Positions 17,997 through 23,777 are shown, counted from the stretch's first letter. The stretch: DNA of 29,284 nt from CAZRUA01 sp964603125 (GCA_964603125.1 CAZRUA010000041.1:1-29284); one strand, 5' to 3'. The notes: generated by a model not told the origin, from the sequence alone. Numbers and translations are program-made.

Positions 17997-19080
17997 ATTG
18001 TGTGAATTGCAAAACAGTTGGATCATAGGTTTTATAAGATAGAACCTTAGAAATCTTTCTACCCTTATATTCAATTGTAATTCTGCTTGTGTCTTTAGAA
18101 TTACTAGACGGAAGTTTGCAACCAGCAAACCACGCATAATCGCGCAAATCCGCATAATGATACTCTCCTTCTTCTCCAGAACAATTTATTTCAATCAATC
18201 TATTCTTTGCGTCATATACAAAGTTTATCTTGGAACAATGATTATATTTTCCATTTATTGGTAATGAGTCCGCATCAAACCACTCTATACATTTAATCCT
18301 GTTGTTTTCATAAGTATGTAATTCGAGCGCTATGCCGTAATCATCTCCAATTAAATGACTAGTTGAGTCAAAATATCTCCTTTGAATTAACTTTTTCTGT
18401 GAATAAGTATTTATGTAACCAGACCAAGAGAATTGAATATCACAACCTAAAACTCCTGCCTTTCTATAAAACATTTCACTTACTAAACCAAAGTTCTTAT
18501 TATATTTTGTAACCCAATAATTAATTTTTGTTGTGTCATTTTTTTTAATCTGTCCCCTTACATCATAATTATTTTTAAAATACCAAAAAGATCCTTCACA
18601 AGTATCATTATTTGAAATGTTCTTATAATAAGTTTCACTGAATTTTTTTCCTCTCGTAAAATTAACTTCCTTACAAAACCCTGAAATATTTTCTTTGAGT
18701 TGACCAAGTGAATCGTAAAAAATTGTAGTTCTTTCAATTACCTTTCTTCTTTGAATAGCTCTATAAACCTTATAAGCGATTCCTTCATAATCACAAACTA
18801 GATGACCAAGTGTATCCATATAAGATTCCTTCCAACAACTATTCTTCTTATCCTTTTCTCGCACAACTTCCCATACAGAATTTCCATAGGAATATAATGG
18901 GACGCGTCTATTTGTCGAATCAAAACAAATTTCCTTTGATTTCGATTTACTCAACCAAATTCTTTCAATTGTACTTCCATTGTCTTCTCTAAATTTAATA
19001 TTCGTTCTTTGTGAGAATCCGATTTGACAGAAAGTCAAAACTAAAACAATGAATATTTTTAATAAAAACTTCATTATCAA
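17995..19080 (-). CDS. Secreted protein of unknown function with internally repeated units
   Basis: A 361-residue protein with a signal peptide (MIMKFLLKIFIVLVLTFCQIGFSQ). Two segments look like copies of one unit. One starts Y-M-D-T-L-G-H-L-V-C-D-Y-E-G-I-A and the other Y-F-D-S-T-S-H-L-I-G-D-D-Y-G-I-A. Each is followed about 30 residues later by an F-Y/F-D plus Cys stretch. Short Y/F-D-S-x-G-x-L motifs recall the YD-type or MORN-like repeats of surface proteins. There are about ten cysteines, fitting an extracytoplasmic location. I do not recognise the family. It converges on nrdA. Confidence 0.6.
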   Translation of the reverse strand: MIMKFLLKIFIVLVLTFCQIGFSQRTNIKFREDNGSTIERIWLSKSKSKEICFDSTNRRVPLYSYGNSVWEVVREKDKKNSCWKESYMDTLGHLVCDYEGIAYKVYRAIQRRKVIERTTIFYDSLGQLKENISGFCKEVNFTRGKKFSETYYKNISNNDTCEGSFWYFKNNYDVRGQIKKNDTTKINYWVTKYNKNFGLVSEMFYRKAGVLGCDIQFSWSGYINTYSQKKLIQRRYFDSTSHLIGDDYGIALELHTYENNRIKCIEWFDADSLPINGKYNHCSKINFVYDAKNRLIEINCSGEEGEYHYADLRDYAWFAGCKLPSSNSKDTSRITIEYKGRKISKVLSYKTYDPTVLQFTQ

Positions 19081-19149
19081 ATATAGTCAATCTATATTTG
19101 AATCGCGCAATTCAATTAAATAAAATTTATATTCATTTTAAACACGCTG

Positions 19150-19197
19150 CGAAACCCTTTTAAAATATAGTGATTCAAAGCTATCAGTTTCTAAGAA
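19150..19197 (+). promoter_or_regulatory. Upstream regulatory block, copy 1 (before the rtcB promoter)
   Basis: A 48-base block beginning CGAAACCC aligns without gaps to 21920-21967 (34 of 48 identical). In both places it begins exactly 104 bases before the first base of the -7 box, while the sequence between block and core promoter is only AT-rich. That points to an activator site or UP-type element shared by the two promoters. Confidence 0.6.
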
Positions 19198-19231
19198 CAC
19201 TGAAATAAAATTTAAAAAGACAAAAAAAATT

Positions 19232-19261
19232 TTTGCAGATAAAAAATTTAAATTACTTTTG
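19232..19261 (+). promoter_or_regulatory. Promoter of the rtcB-prfH unit (TTTG - 18 bases - TACTTTTG)
   Basis: TTTG at 19232-19235 and TACTTTTG at 19254-19261 match the Bacteroidota consensus with 18-base spacing. Transcription should begin near 19266-19270, about 40 bases before the leader ORF. The box is followed by GCATCA, the same as at the promoter at 22024. Confidence 0.75.
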
Positions 19262-19307
19262 CATCACAAATAAAAATTATAAACTAAAAAATTAAACGAA
19301 AGAAACA

Positions 19308-19340
19308 ATGTTGGTGTTAAATTTACATACGAAACCTTAA
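19308..19340 (+). CDS. Leader peptide A (10 residues) of the rtcB attenuator
   Basis: The ORF encodes MLVLNLHTKP and ends at TAA 19338-19340. It has three Leu codons (TTG, TTA, TTA) plus Val, Asn, His, Thr, Lys and Pro. The stop codon runs into the antiterminator strand AAACCGG (19339-19345), so a ribosome at the stop would hide it. No homology is expected for such a peptide. The call rests on the placement between promoter and terminator. Confidence 0.6.
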   Translation: MLVLNLHTKP

Positions 19341-19395
19341 ACCGGAAACATTAGTACTATCAATACTTTCAGCCCGGTTTATTGCCGGGTTTTTT
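19339..19395 (+). terminator. Attenuator A: antiterminator and terminator upstream of rtcB
   Basis: The terminator is CCCGG (19373-19377)/CCGGG (19385-19389) with a 7-base loop and a T-run 19390-19395. The antiterminator pairs AAACCGG (19339-19345) with CCGGTTT (19374-19380), a perfect 7-bp helix that uses the terminator's left arm and so excludes it. rtcB starts 225 bases further on. Confidence 0.75.
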
Positions 19396-19466
19396 ATTTG
19401 TTATAATTGAAAACAACTTTTTGGGGAGTCGAAAAGTAACCGGAAAAAATCAAAATTATTTTATTA

Positions 19467-19564
19467 AAAATCTTAGGTAAGATTTTAGAATTGATTTTCT
19501 AATGTCAGTTCAAGCAGCATTCTCTTTTCAGGAAATGTATCGAGAACAAACTGAAAATCAATTC
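19467..19564 (+). repeat. Two hairpins in the rtcB leader
   Basis: AAAATCTTA-gg-TAAGATTTT (19467-19486) is a 9-bp hairpin. GAATTGATTTTC (19488-19499) and GAAAATCAATTC (19553-19564) form a perfect 12-bp stem around 53 bases. The enclosed part starts TGTCAGTTC and ends near TCGAGAAC, resembling the dispersed repeat at 21070-21095. The gap 19396-19619 otherwise holds only the short ORF at 19502. Confidence 0.6.
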
Positions 19565-19633
19565 CGCTTAGTCGAATACATCGACATGGAAAAATATTGC
19601 CTAAACAAAACCAACAATCATGGGAAAAAATAG
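19502..19633 (+). CDS. Possible 43-residue upstream ORF overlapping the rtcB start
   Basis: ATG 19502 opens 43 codons ending at TAG 19631-19633, 14 bases inside rtcB in another frame. It uses 18 amino acids, lacking only Pro and Trp. Its end overlaps the rtcB ATG, so termination-reinitiation could couple the two. It may be a chance ORF, or a second leader peptide reporting on general translation. Confidence 0.35.
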   Translation: MSVQAAFSFQEMYREQTENQFRLVEYIDMEKYCLNKTNNHGKK

Positions 19634-21023
19634 ATTGAAGGGAAAACATTTAAGGAAAATAGATTTCCCTTCGGACATAGCTAAAAGTTTAGCATTAAAT
19701 ATTATGACGAAACATTTTAAACATGTTTCAAACGAAGAAAAATTACAAATAATACAAAACGTTCTTTTAAATCCTGAACAATACTTAGAAGATGAACATC
19801 TAAAACCCTTGTCGATTGCCTTAGTTGGGAAGCCAAAAATGAAAACTGATTATGAAGTTCACATGTTAAAACACAGTGGTGATTTTACCATTTATGGTCT
19901 ACGTCATATCGGACAAAATGCAATTCAACAAATGGAAGCAGCGATGCGATTACCCATCTCGATGAAAGGAGCTTTAATGCCTGATGCTCATCATGGATAT
20001 GGTTTGCCAATCGGCGGTGTACTAGCAACAAATAACGCAGTAATCCCTTTTGGAGTAGGCCTGGATATTGGTTGTCGAATGGCTTTGAGTATTTACAAAC
20101 TTCCAGAAGATTACATTCAACGCAAGGAGTATGATTTACAAAAAGCATTGCGTAGATATACACATTTTGGAAATGATGGGACACTTGATTTTGAAGTAGA
20201 TCATGAAGTGCTTGAGCGCCCTGAATTTCAAGCCACTGAATTACTCCGAAGATTACATGGTAAAGCGTGGTTTCAACTAGGTTCATCAGGCACAGGAAAT
20301 CATTTTGTTGAATTTGGAAATGTAACAATTGCTCAAAACAATACATTGAATTTACAACCTGGGAATTACATTGGTTTACTATCTCACAGCGGTTCAAGAG
20401 GCATGGGTGCTGCCATAGCAGCAACTTATACTAAAATAGCAATGCAAAAATGCAAACTTCCGCGTGAAATGCAATCAATGGCTTGGTTAAGTTTAGATGA
20501 AGAAGCTGGTCAAGAGTATTGGTTATCCATGAACTTAGCGGGTGACTATGCAAAAGCCTGTCATGATGTGATTCACAAAAACCTTGAACGTGTAATGGGC
20601 TTAGAAGCTATATGCAAAGTTGAGAATCATCACAATTTCGCATGGAAAGAAATACACGACGGTCAAGAATTGATTGTACACCGAAAAGGCGCAACGCCAG
20701 CAAACAAAGGTGAATTCGGTATCATACCAGGAAGTATGAGCAGCAATGGATACATAGTAAGTGGTTTAGGATTACAGGGTTCAATTAATTCAGCATCGCA
20801 TGGGGCCGGCCGAAAAATGTCACGTAAAGAAGCAAGAGAGAGTATAACAAAATCTTCGATGACAAATTTATTAGCCGAACAAAGTGTGAAATTAATTGGT
20901 GGCAGCGTAGAAGAGGCTTCATTTGCTTACAAGGATATTGAGACTGTTATGAGCTGTCAACAAGACCTAGTAAAAATAGAAGGTTCATTCACTCCAAAAA
21001 TTGTAAGGATGAACAAAAGTTAA
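19620..21023 (+). CDS. rtcB: RtcB-family RNA ligase (PrfH-associated type)
   Basis: RtcB joins RNA 2',3'-cyclic phosphate or 3'-phosphate ends to 5'-OH ends with GTP and Mn2+, the ends left by many toxin ribonucleases. In the 467-residue product, metal ligands are D122 (P-D-A-H-H-G), C152 (D-I-G-C), H228 (G-N-H-F-V-E), H256 (L-L-S-H-S-G-S-R-G) and the N-H-H-N pair at 337-338. The histidine guanylated in catalysis is H394 in S-A-S-H-G-A-G-R. D-I-G-C-R-M replaces the usual D-I-G-C-G-M. The prfH gene follows, and RtcB2-PrfH pairs are reported to rescue ribosomes cut in the 16S decoding centre. Expression is probably attenuated by the leader at 19308-19395. Confidence 0.95.
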   Translation: MGKNRLKGKHLRKIDFPSDIAKSLALNIMTKHFKHVSNEEKLQIIQNVLLNPEQYLEDEHLKPLSIALVGKPKMKTDYEVHMLKHSGDFTIYGLRHIGQNAIQQMEAAMRLPISMKGALMPDAHHGYGLPIGGVLATNNAVIPFGVGLDIGCRMALSIYKLPEDYIQRKEYDLQKALRRYTHFGNDGTLDFEVDHEVLERPEFQATELLRRLHGKAWFQLGSSGTGNHFVEFGNVTIAQNNTLNLQPGNYIGLLSHSGSRGMGAAIAATYTKIAMQKCKLPREMQSMAWLSLDEEAGQEYWLSMNLAGDYAKACHDVIHKNLERVMGLEAICKVENHHNFAWKEIHDGQELIVHRKGATPANKGEFGIIPGSMSSNGYIVSGLGLQGSINSASHGAGRKMSRKEARESITKSSMTNLLAEQSVKLIGGSVEEASFAYKDIETVMSCQQDLVKIEGSFTPKIVRMNKS

Positions 21024-21054
21024 AACGCAATCGGTAATAACACCAATGAAAACA

Positions 21055-21110
21055 AAAGCTCTTTCTTATGTCAGTTCGAGCTTGTCGAGAACAGAATAAG
21101 AAAGAGCTTT
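21055..21110 (+). repeat. Long hairpin between rtcB and prfH
   Basis: AAAGCTCTTTCTTAT (21055-21069) pairs perfectly with 21096-21110, a 15-bp stem. Inside lies a second stem GTTC/GAAC with CGA/TCG. The inner TGTCAGTTCGAGC...TCGAGAAC part resembles a dispersed intergenic repeat that I recall from Flavobacteria. There is no T-run, so it may be an RNase target or a partial stop setting the RtcB:PrfH ratio. Confidence 0.65.
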
Positions 21111-21123
21111 AAAAAATTAAAAA

Positions 21124-21774
21124 ATGGAAACAAAAATATTACAAATAACATCAGGTAGAGGCCCCGCAGAATGCTGTTTAGCTGTTGCATTGACCTTGAA
21201 AGAAATATTGAAGGAGGCTAAAGAAAATAATTTAGCATGTGAAGTAATTAACCGCACACCATATAACATAAACGGAACTTTAGCTTCCGCATCTGTTAAA
21301 ATAAGTGGGAAAAACATTTCTCCATTCATTAATTCTTGGCAAGGTGTATTAGGTTGGATTTGTCAAAGTCCTTTCAGAACGATGCATAAAAGAAAAAACT
21401 GGTTCATAGGAATTGAAGTCTACGACTTATCATCCACTTCACAATGGAGTGAAAAAGATGTTTACTATCAAACACTTCGATCTTCAGGTCCAGGTGGTCA
21501 AAACGTAAATAAAGTAGAAACAGCTGTAAGAGCCGTACACAAGCCTTCAGGCGTGCAGGTTTTAGCTAATGAATCTCGTTCGCAAATGCAAAATAAAAAA
21601 ATTGCGTTAGAGCGATTAAAAGAATTATTTATACAATGGCAATTAAACAATTTAAGAAAAACAGAAAAGCAACAATGGCAAAATCATAATTGTGTTGAAA
21701 GAGGTAATCCAAAAAGAATTTACAAAGGAATCAATTTCAAAAAAGAAAAAATTGGACGTAGTCGAATCAATTGA
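21124..21774 (+). CDS. prfH: Peptide chain release factor H (PrfH), ribosome rescue
   Basis: A 216-residue release-factor relative with the G-G-Q motif (residues 124-126, S-S-G-P-G-G-Q-N-V-N-K) that triggers peptidyl-tRNA hydrolysis in the ribosome. The N-terminal start L-Q-I-T-S-G-R-G-P-A-E-C is characteristic of PrfH. The stop-codon recognition domain of RF1/RF2 is missing. PrfH acts on ribosomes stalled by damage in the decoding centre and exposes the broken 16S rRNA for RtcB2 to seal. The pairing with rtcB, 100 bases upstream, is the known arrangement. Confidence 0.93.
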   Translation: METKILQITSGRGPAECCLAVALTLKEILKEAKENNLACEVINRTPYNINGTLASASVKISGKNISPFINSWQGVLGWICQSPFRTMHKRKNWFIGIEVYDLSSTSQWSEKDVYYQTLRSSGPGGQNVNKVETAVRAVHKPSGVQVLANESRSQMQNKKIALERLKELFIQWQLNNLRKTEKQQWQNHNCVERGNPKRIYKGINFKKEKIGRSRIN

Positions 21775-21919
21775 TAATAAAGGATTCCAAAGCAAATGAG
21801 AAATTAAAAATTAAAAACTAGCAAGTATTAAAAAATTAAAACGAAACATACAGAATTCAATTTTGATTTATAAAAAATAAAATTGAAATAATAAATTTAT
21901 AATAATTTTAAATAAGGCT

Positions 21920-21967
21920 CGAAACACCTTTAAAATAAAGCTCTTCAAGGCAGTATGTTTTTAGAAA
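21920..21967 (+). promoter_or_regulatory. Upstream regulatory block, copy 2 (before the Rnl promoter)
   Basis: Ungapped match to 19150-19197 (34 of 48 positions), again starting 104 bases before the -7 box. The 145 bases between the prfH stop and this block hold nothing else I recognise. Confidence 0.6.
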
Positions 21968-22023
21968 AGAAAAATATTTAAAATTTATTTCATAAAATAT
22001 TTTTTCAATTCAAAAATTTGATT

Positions 22024-22031
22024 TAGTTTTG
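22024..22031 (+). promoter_or_regulatory. Promoter -7 box (TAGTTTTG) for the RNA ligase leader
   Basis: TAGTTTTG followed by GCATCA, nearly the same as the rtcB promoter. The -33 position holds only a T-run, so the shared upstream block may be needed for activity. The leader ORF starts 24 bases later. Confidence 0.65.
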
Positions 22032-22054
22032 CATCATAAAATATTAAAAATAAA

Positions 22055-22132
22055 ATGAAAAATAGTTTTACATATCGTCAAAAGTCAATCCTGATAGGGC
22101 ATGCGCCGTTATCATATTGCATGGGGTGGTAA
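22055..22132 (+). CDS. Leader peptide B (25 residues) using 17 different amino acids
   Basis: The ORF from ATG 22055 to TAA 22130-22132 begins M-K-N-S-F-T-Y-R and ends Y-C-M-G-W. It uses Lys, Asn, Ser, Phe, Thr, Tyr, Arg, Gln, Ile, Leu, Gly, His, Ala, Pro, Cys, Met and Trp. Only Asp, Glu and Val are absent. Codons include AGT and TCA for Ser, CGT for Arg, ATA and ATC for Ile, TTA and CTG for Leu. The last codons ATG-GGG-TGG contain the antiterminator strand. It looks built to sample most tRNAs. Confidence 0.7.
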   Translation: MKNSFTYRQKSILIGHAPLSYCMGW

Positions 22133-22181
22133 AATTATTTTAAATAATAATTCTAAACCCCGATACGCTCGGGGTTTTTTT
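22100..22181 (+). terminator. Attenuator B: antiterminator and terminator
   Basis: The terminator is AAACCCCG (22155-22162)/CGGGGTTT (22170-22177) with a 7-base loop and T-run to 22181. The antiterminator pairs GGGGT (22123-22127) with ACCCC (22157-22161), plus one T-G pair, around a small ATTATT/AATAAT hairpin (22134-22148). A protecting helix CATGC (22100-22104)/GCATG (22119-22123) completes a three-state attenuator. Confidence 0.75.
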
Positions 22182-22193
22182 ATGAAATAAAAA

Positions 22194-22277
22194 ATGCGAG
22201 TTAGAGAAAATAAAATACAAAACCTGTTTAGTTCAGCCAGTAAATTACCGGCTTACATACTGCGGTTGCGGAAATAA
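22194..22277 (+). CDS. Leader peptide C (27 residues)
   Basis: The ORF from ATG 22194 to TAA 22275-22277 begins M-R-V-R-E-N-K-I and ends I-L-R-L-R-K. It has four Arg codons (CGA, AGA, CGG, CGG) and two ATA Ile codons, plus Val, Glu, Asn, Lys, Gln, Leu, Phe, Ser, Ala, Pro and Tyr. The last codons CGG-TTG-CGG hold the antiterminator strand. It follows attenuator B directly, so the two act in tandem. Confidence 0.65.
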   Translation: MRVRENKIQNLFSSASKLPAYILRLRK

Positions 22278-22329
22278 TTATGATTGTAAACAATTGTAAA
22301 ACCCGTAACCAAAAGTTTCGGGTTTTTTT
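22264..22329 (+). terminator. Attenuator C: antiterminator and terminator
   Basis: The terminator is AAAACCCG (22298-22305)/CGGGTTTT (22319-22326) with a T-run to 22329. The antiterminator GGTTGCGG (22264-22271) pairs with CCGTAACC (22303-22310), eight pairs including one G-T, and excludes the terminator. Its 5' strand lies in the last sense codons of leader C. Confidence 0.75.
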
Positions 22330-22366
22330 ATGAACAAAAATTGCTAAGGTGTCTCAGTACCAAAGC

Positions 22367-22417
22367 ATGTTAGAGGAAGCCTTCCATCAAATGGGTGGAA
22401 GGTTTTATAAAAAATAA
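22367..22417 (+). CDS. Possible third small leader ORF (16 residues) with hairpin
   Basis: ATG 22367 to TAA 22415-22417 starts M-L-E-E-A-F-H. It spans a hairpin CCTTCCA (22380-22386)/TGGAAGG (22396-22402) followed by TTTTAT, a weak terminator. It ends 20 bases before the ligase start. No convincing antiterminator was found, so this is less sure than leaders A to D. Confidence 0.35.
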   Translation: MLEEAFHQMGGRFYKK

Positions 22418-22437
22418 AAGAAAGGAGAAAAAATAAA

Positions 22438-23439
22438 ATGAGGAAATTAGCTTCAATACAAAAAATTAAAAATATAGAACCAATCGAAGGTGCAGATTCA
22501 ATTATGAAAGCAAGTGTTTTAGGTTGGCAATTAGTAATTAGAAAAGATGAATTTAAAATTGGTGATTTATGCGTTTACTGTGAAATTGACAGTGTATTAC
22601 CCGATAAACCAGAATTTGAATTTATCCGTGCTAAAACTAATCGTATTAAAACTATAAAATTACGTGGTCAAATTTCACAAGGTATCTGCTTTCCATTATC
22701 AGTTTTACCAGAAGGTATAGAGATTGTTGAGGATTTAGACGTTACAGAAATAATTGGTGTAACAAAATTTGAACCGCCAATTCCTGCTAACTTAGCTGGT
22801 GAGATTAAAGGCTTATTTCCTTCATTCATGCCTAAAACAGATGAAACTAGGGTGCAAGTTTTACAACATGTTTTAGATCAATACAAAGGATTAACCTGTT
22901 ACATTGCTGAGAAATTAGATGGAAGCTCTGTAACTTATTACTTCAAAGATGGTGAGTTTGGAGTTTGTTCGCGGAATTTAGATATAGTTAAAAACGAAGA
23001 AAACTCAATGTGGAAATTTGCAATTGAGAACGATTTAGAACAAAAGTTAAAATCATTAAACAAAAACATTTGCTTACAAGGTGAAATAATTGGTGAGGGT
23101 ATTCAAAAAAATAAATACAAGTTAAAAGGTCAAACGGTTTTCTTTTTTAATGTATTTGATATTGATAAATATGAATACTTATCATTAAGCTACTTTAAGC
23201 AAATAATAAATGATTTGAACTTAAAGCATGTTCCAATTATTGAAGATCAATATGAGTTAACGAACAATATGGATGAATTAATTTTAAAATCTAAATTAAA
23301 GTCGACGTTAAACAAAGATACAATCGCTGAAGGTATTGTTATCAGGCCAACGACAGAGATGATTGAAAAACATAAATTACAAGGACGCTTGTCGTTTAAA
23401 GTTATCAATCCAGATTTTTTAATAAAATACGACGAGTAA
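22438..23439 (+). CDS. ATP-dependent RNA ligase, DRB0094/Rnl5 type
   Basis: A 333-residue ligase resembling the Deinococcus radiodurans DraRnl (Rnl5) family, which seals 3'-OH/5'-phosphate RNA nicks. An N-terminal OB-like domain (about 1-110, starting M-R-K-L-A-S-I-Q-K-I) precedes the nucleotidyltransferase domain. Motif I is A-E-K159-L-D-G, with the lysine that takes AMP. Motif III-like is L-Q-G-E-I-I-G-E-G, motif IV A-E-G-I-V-I-R-P and motif V S-F-K-V-I-N-P. With RtcB this gives the island both main ligase chemistries. Transcription passes through attenuators B and C. Confidence 0.88.
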   Translation: MRKLASIQKIKNIEPIEGADSIMKASVLGWQLVIRKDEFKIGDLCVYCEIDSVLPDKPEFEFIRAKTNRIKTIKLRGQISQGICFPLSVLPEGIEIVEDLDVTEIIGVTKFEPPIPANLAGEIKGLFPSFMPKTDETRVQVLQHVLDQYKGLTCYIAEKLDGSSVTYYFKDGEFGVCSRNLDIVKNEENSMWKFAIENDLEQKLKSLNKNICLQGEIIGEGIQKNKYKLKGQTVFFFNVFDIDKYEYLSLSYFKQIINDLNLKHVPIIEDQYELTNNMDELILKSKLKSTLNKDTIAEGIVIRPTTEMIEKHKLQGRLSFKVINPDFLIKYDE

Positions 23440-23452
23440 TTAAGAATGTAGA

Positions 23453-23518
23453 ATGATGAATTCAGAACTAAAGCGACAAATAAAATTCAGTTTTTTATAT
23501 CTACCGAATTACGGTTGA
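23453..23518 (+). CDS. Leader peptide D (21 residues) before the tRNA array
   Basis: Starts ATG-ATG at 23453, 13 bases after the ligase stop, and ends TGA 23516-23518. It includes Asn, Ser, Glu, Leu, Lys, Arg (CGA), Gln, Ile (ATA), Phe, Tyr, Pro and Gly. The antiterminator strand begins 4 bases after the stop. Confidence 0.6.
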   Translation: MMNSELKRQIKFSFLYLPNYG

Positions 23519-23521
23519 ATG

Positions 23522-23580
23522 GAGATCGTATGCTTAACTAAGCATAAGCCCGGTCTCAAAAGGATCGGGCTTTTTGTTTT
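23522..23580 (+). terminator. Attenuator D between the RNA ligase gene and the tRNA array
   Basis: The terminator is AAGCCCGGT (23546-23554)/ATCGGGCTT (23564-23572), 9 pairs, with T-run 23571-23575 and further Ts to 23580. The antiterminator pairs GAGATCG (23522-23528) with CGGTCTC (23551-23557) around a stable hairpin TATGCTTA/TAAGCATA (23529-23546). The first tRNA-like gene begins 4 bases later. Confidence 0.7.
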
Positions 23581-23597
23581 ATTGCCTTCTTAGCCGA

Positions 23598-23615
23598 TCC
23601 CGATTGTAATCGGGA
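23598..23615. repeat. Palindromic repeat TCCCGATT-gt-AATCGGGA
   Basis: A variant of the CCCGATAGCTATCGGG palindrome, with 8 paired bases. It occupies a tRNA D-loop position. Confidence 0.8.
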
Positions 23616-23648
23616 AGGCACTTGTCTTAGAAAAGAAAGGTGAGTTCG

Positions 23649-23666
23649 TCCCGATAGCTATCGGGA
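23649..23666. repeat. Perfect palindrome TCCCGATAGCTATCGGGA, copy 1
   Basis: An 18-base perfect palindrome, identical to 23742-23759. It sits in the T-loop position of the first tRNA-like gene. Confidence 0.9.
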
Positions 23667-23682
23667 TTGCAGAAGGCACAAT

Positions 23683-23771
23683 GCACTTGTGGCGGAAATG
23701 GTATACGCAACAGACTTAAACTCTGTTATGAATGTTGGTTCTCCCGATAGCTATCGGGACTATCATGTGCA
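23683..23771 (+). tRNA. tRNA-Leu(UAA)-like gene with disrupted T arm
   Basis: Acceptor GCACTTG/CATGTGC (one mismatch), discriminator A (Leu identity), D arm GCG...CGC with GG, and anticodon arm ACAGA-CTTAAAC-TCTGT giving anticodon UAA. After the T-arm start GTTGG-TTC the normal sequence is replaced by TCCCGATAGCTATCGGGA (23742-23759), so the T stem's 3' strand is missing. Confidence 0.6.
23742..23759. repeat. Perfect palindrome TCCCGATAGCTATCGGGA, copy 2
   Basis: Identical to 23649-23666, placed right after TTC of the Leu(UAA)-like T loop. Confidence 0.9.
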
Positions 23772-23777
23772 CTAAGA

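Larger units (their letters stand above)
23584..23678 (+). tRNA. tRNA-like gene with palindromes in the D and T loops
   Basis: Acceptor GCCTTCT (23584-23590) pairs fully with AGAAGGC (23671-23677), discriminator A. TA and a D stem GCC/GGC (23593-23595/23617-23619) follow, but the D loop is replaced by TCCCGATTGTAATCGGGA (23598-23615). The T arm begins GTGAG-TTCG and then runs into TCCCGATAGCTATCGGGA (23649-23666). The anticodon arm is weak and the anticodon uncertain (possibly TAG). Aminoacylation cannot be predicted. Confidence 0.5.

Noticed and set aside
19308..19395. T-box or metabolite riboswitch before rtcB
   Set aside because: No T-box sequence or known aptamer core is seen. The leader ORF plus antiterminator explains the structure better.
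21055..21110. Rho-independent terminator after rtcB
   Set aside because: The 15-bp stem is strong but is followed by an A-rich stretch, not a T-run, and prfH begins 13 bases later without a visible promoter.
23598..23759. CRISPR array from the repeated palindromes
   Set aside because: Only three or four 18-base palindromes with irregular spacing, lying inside tRNA loops, and no cas genes in the window.
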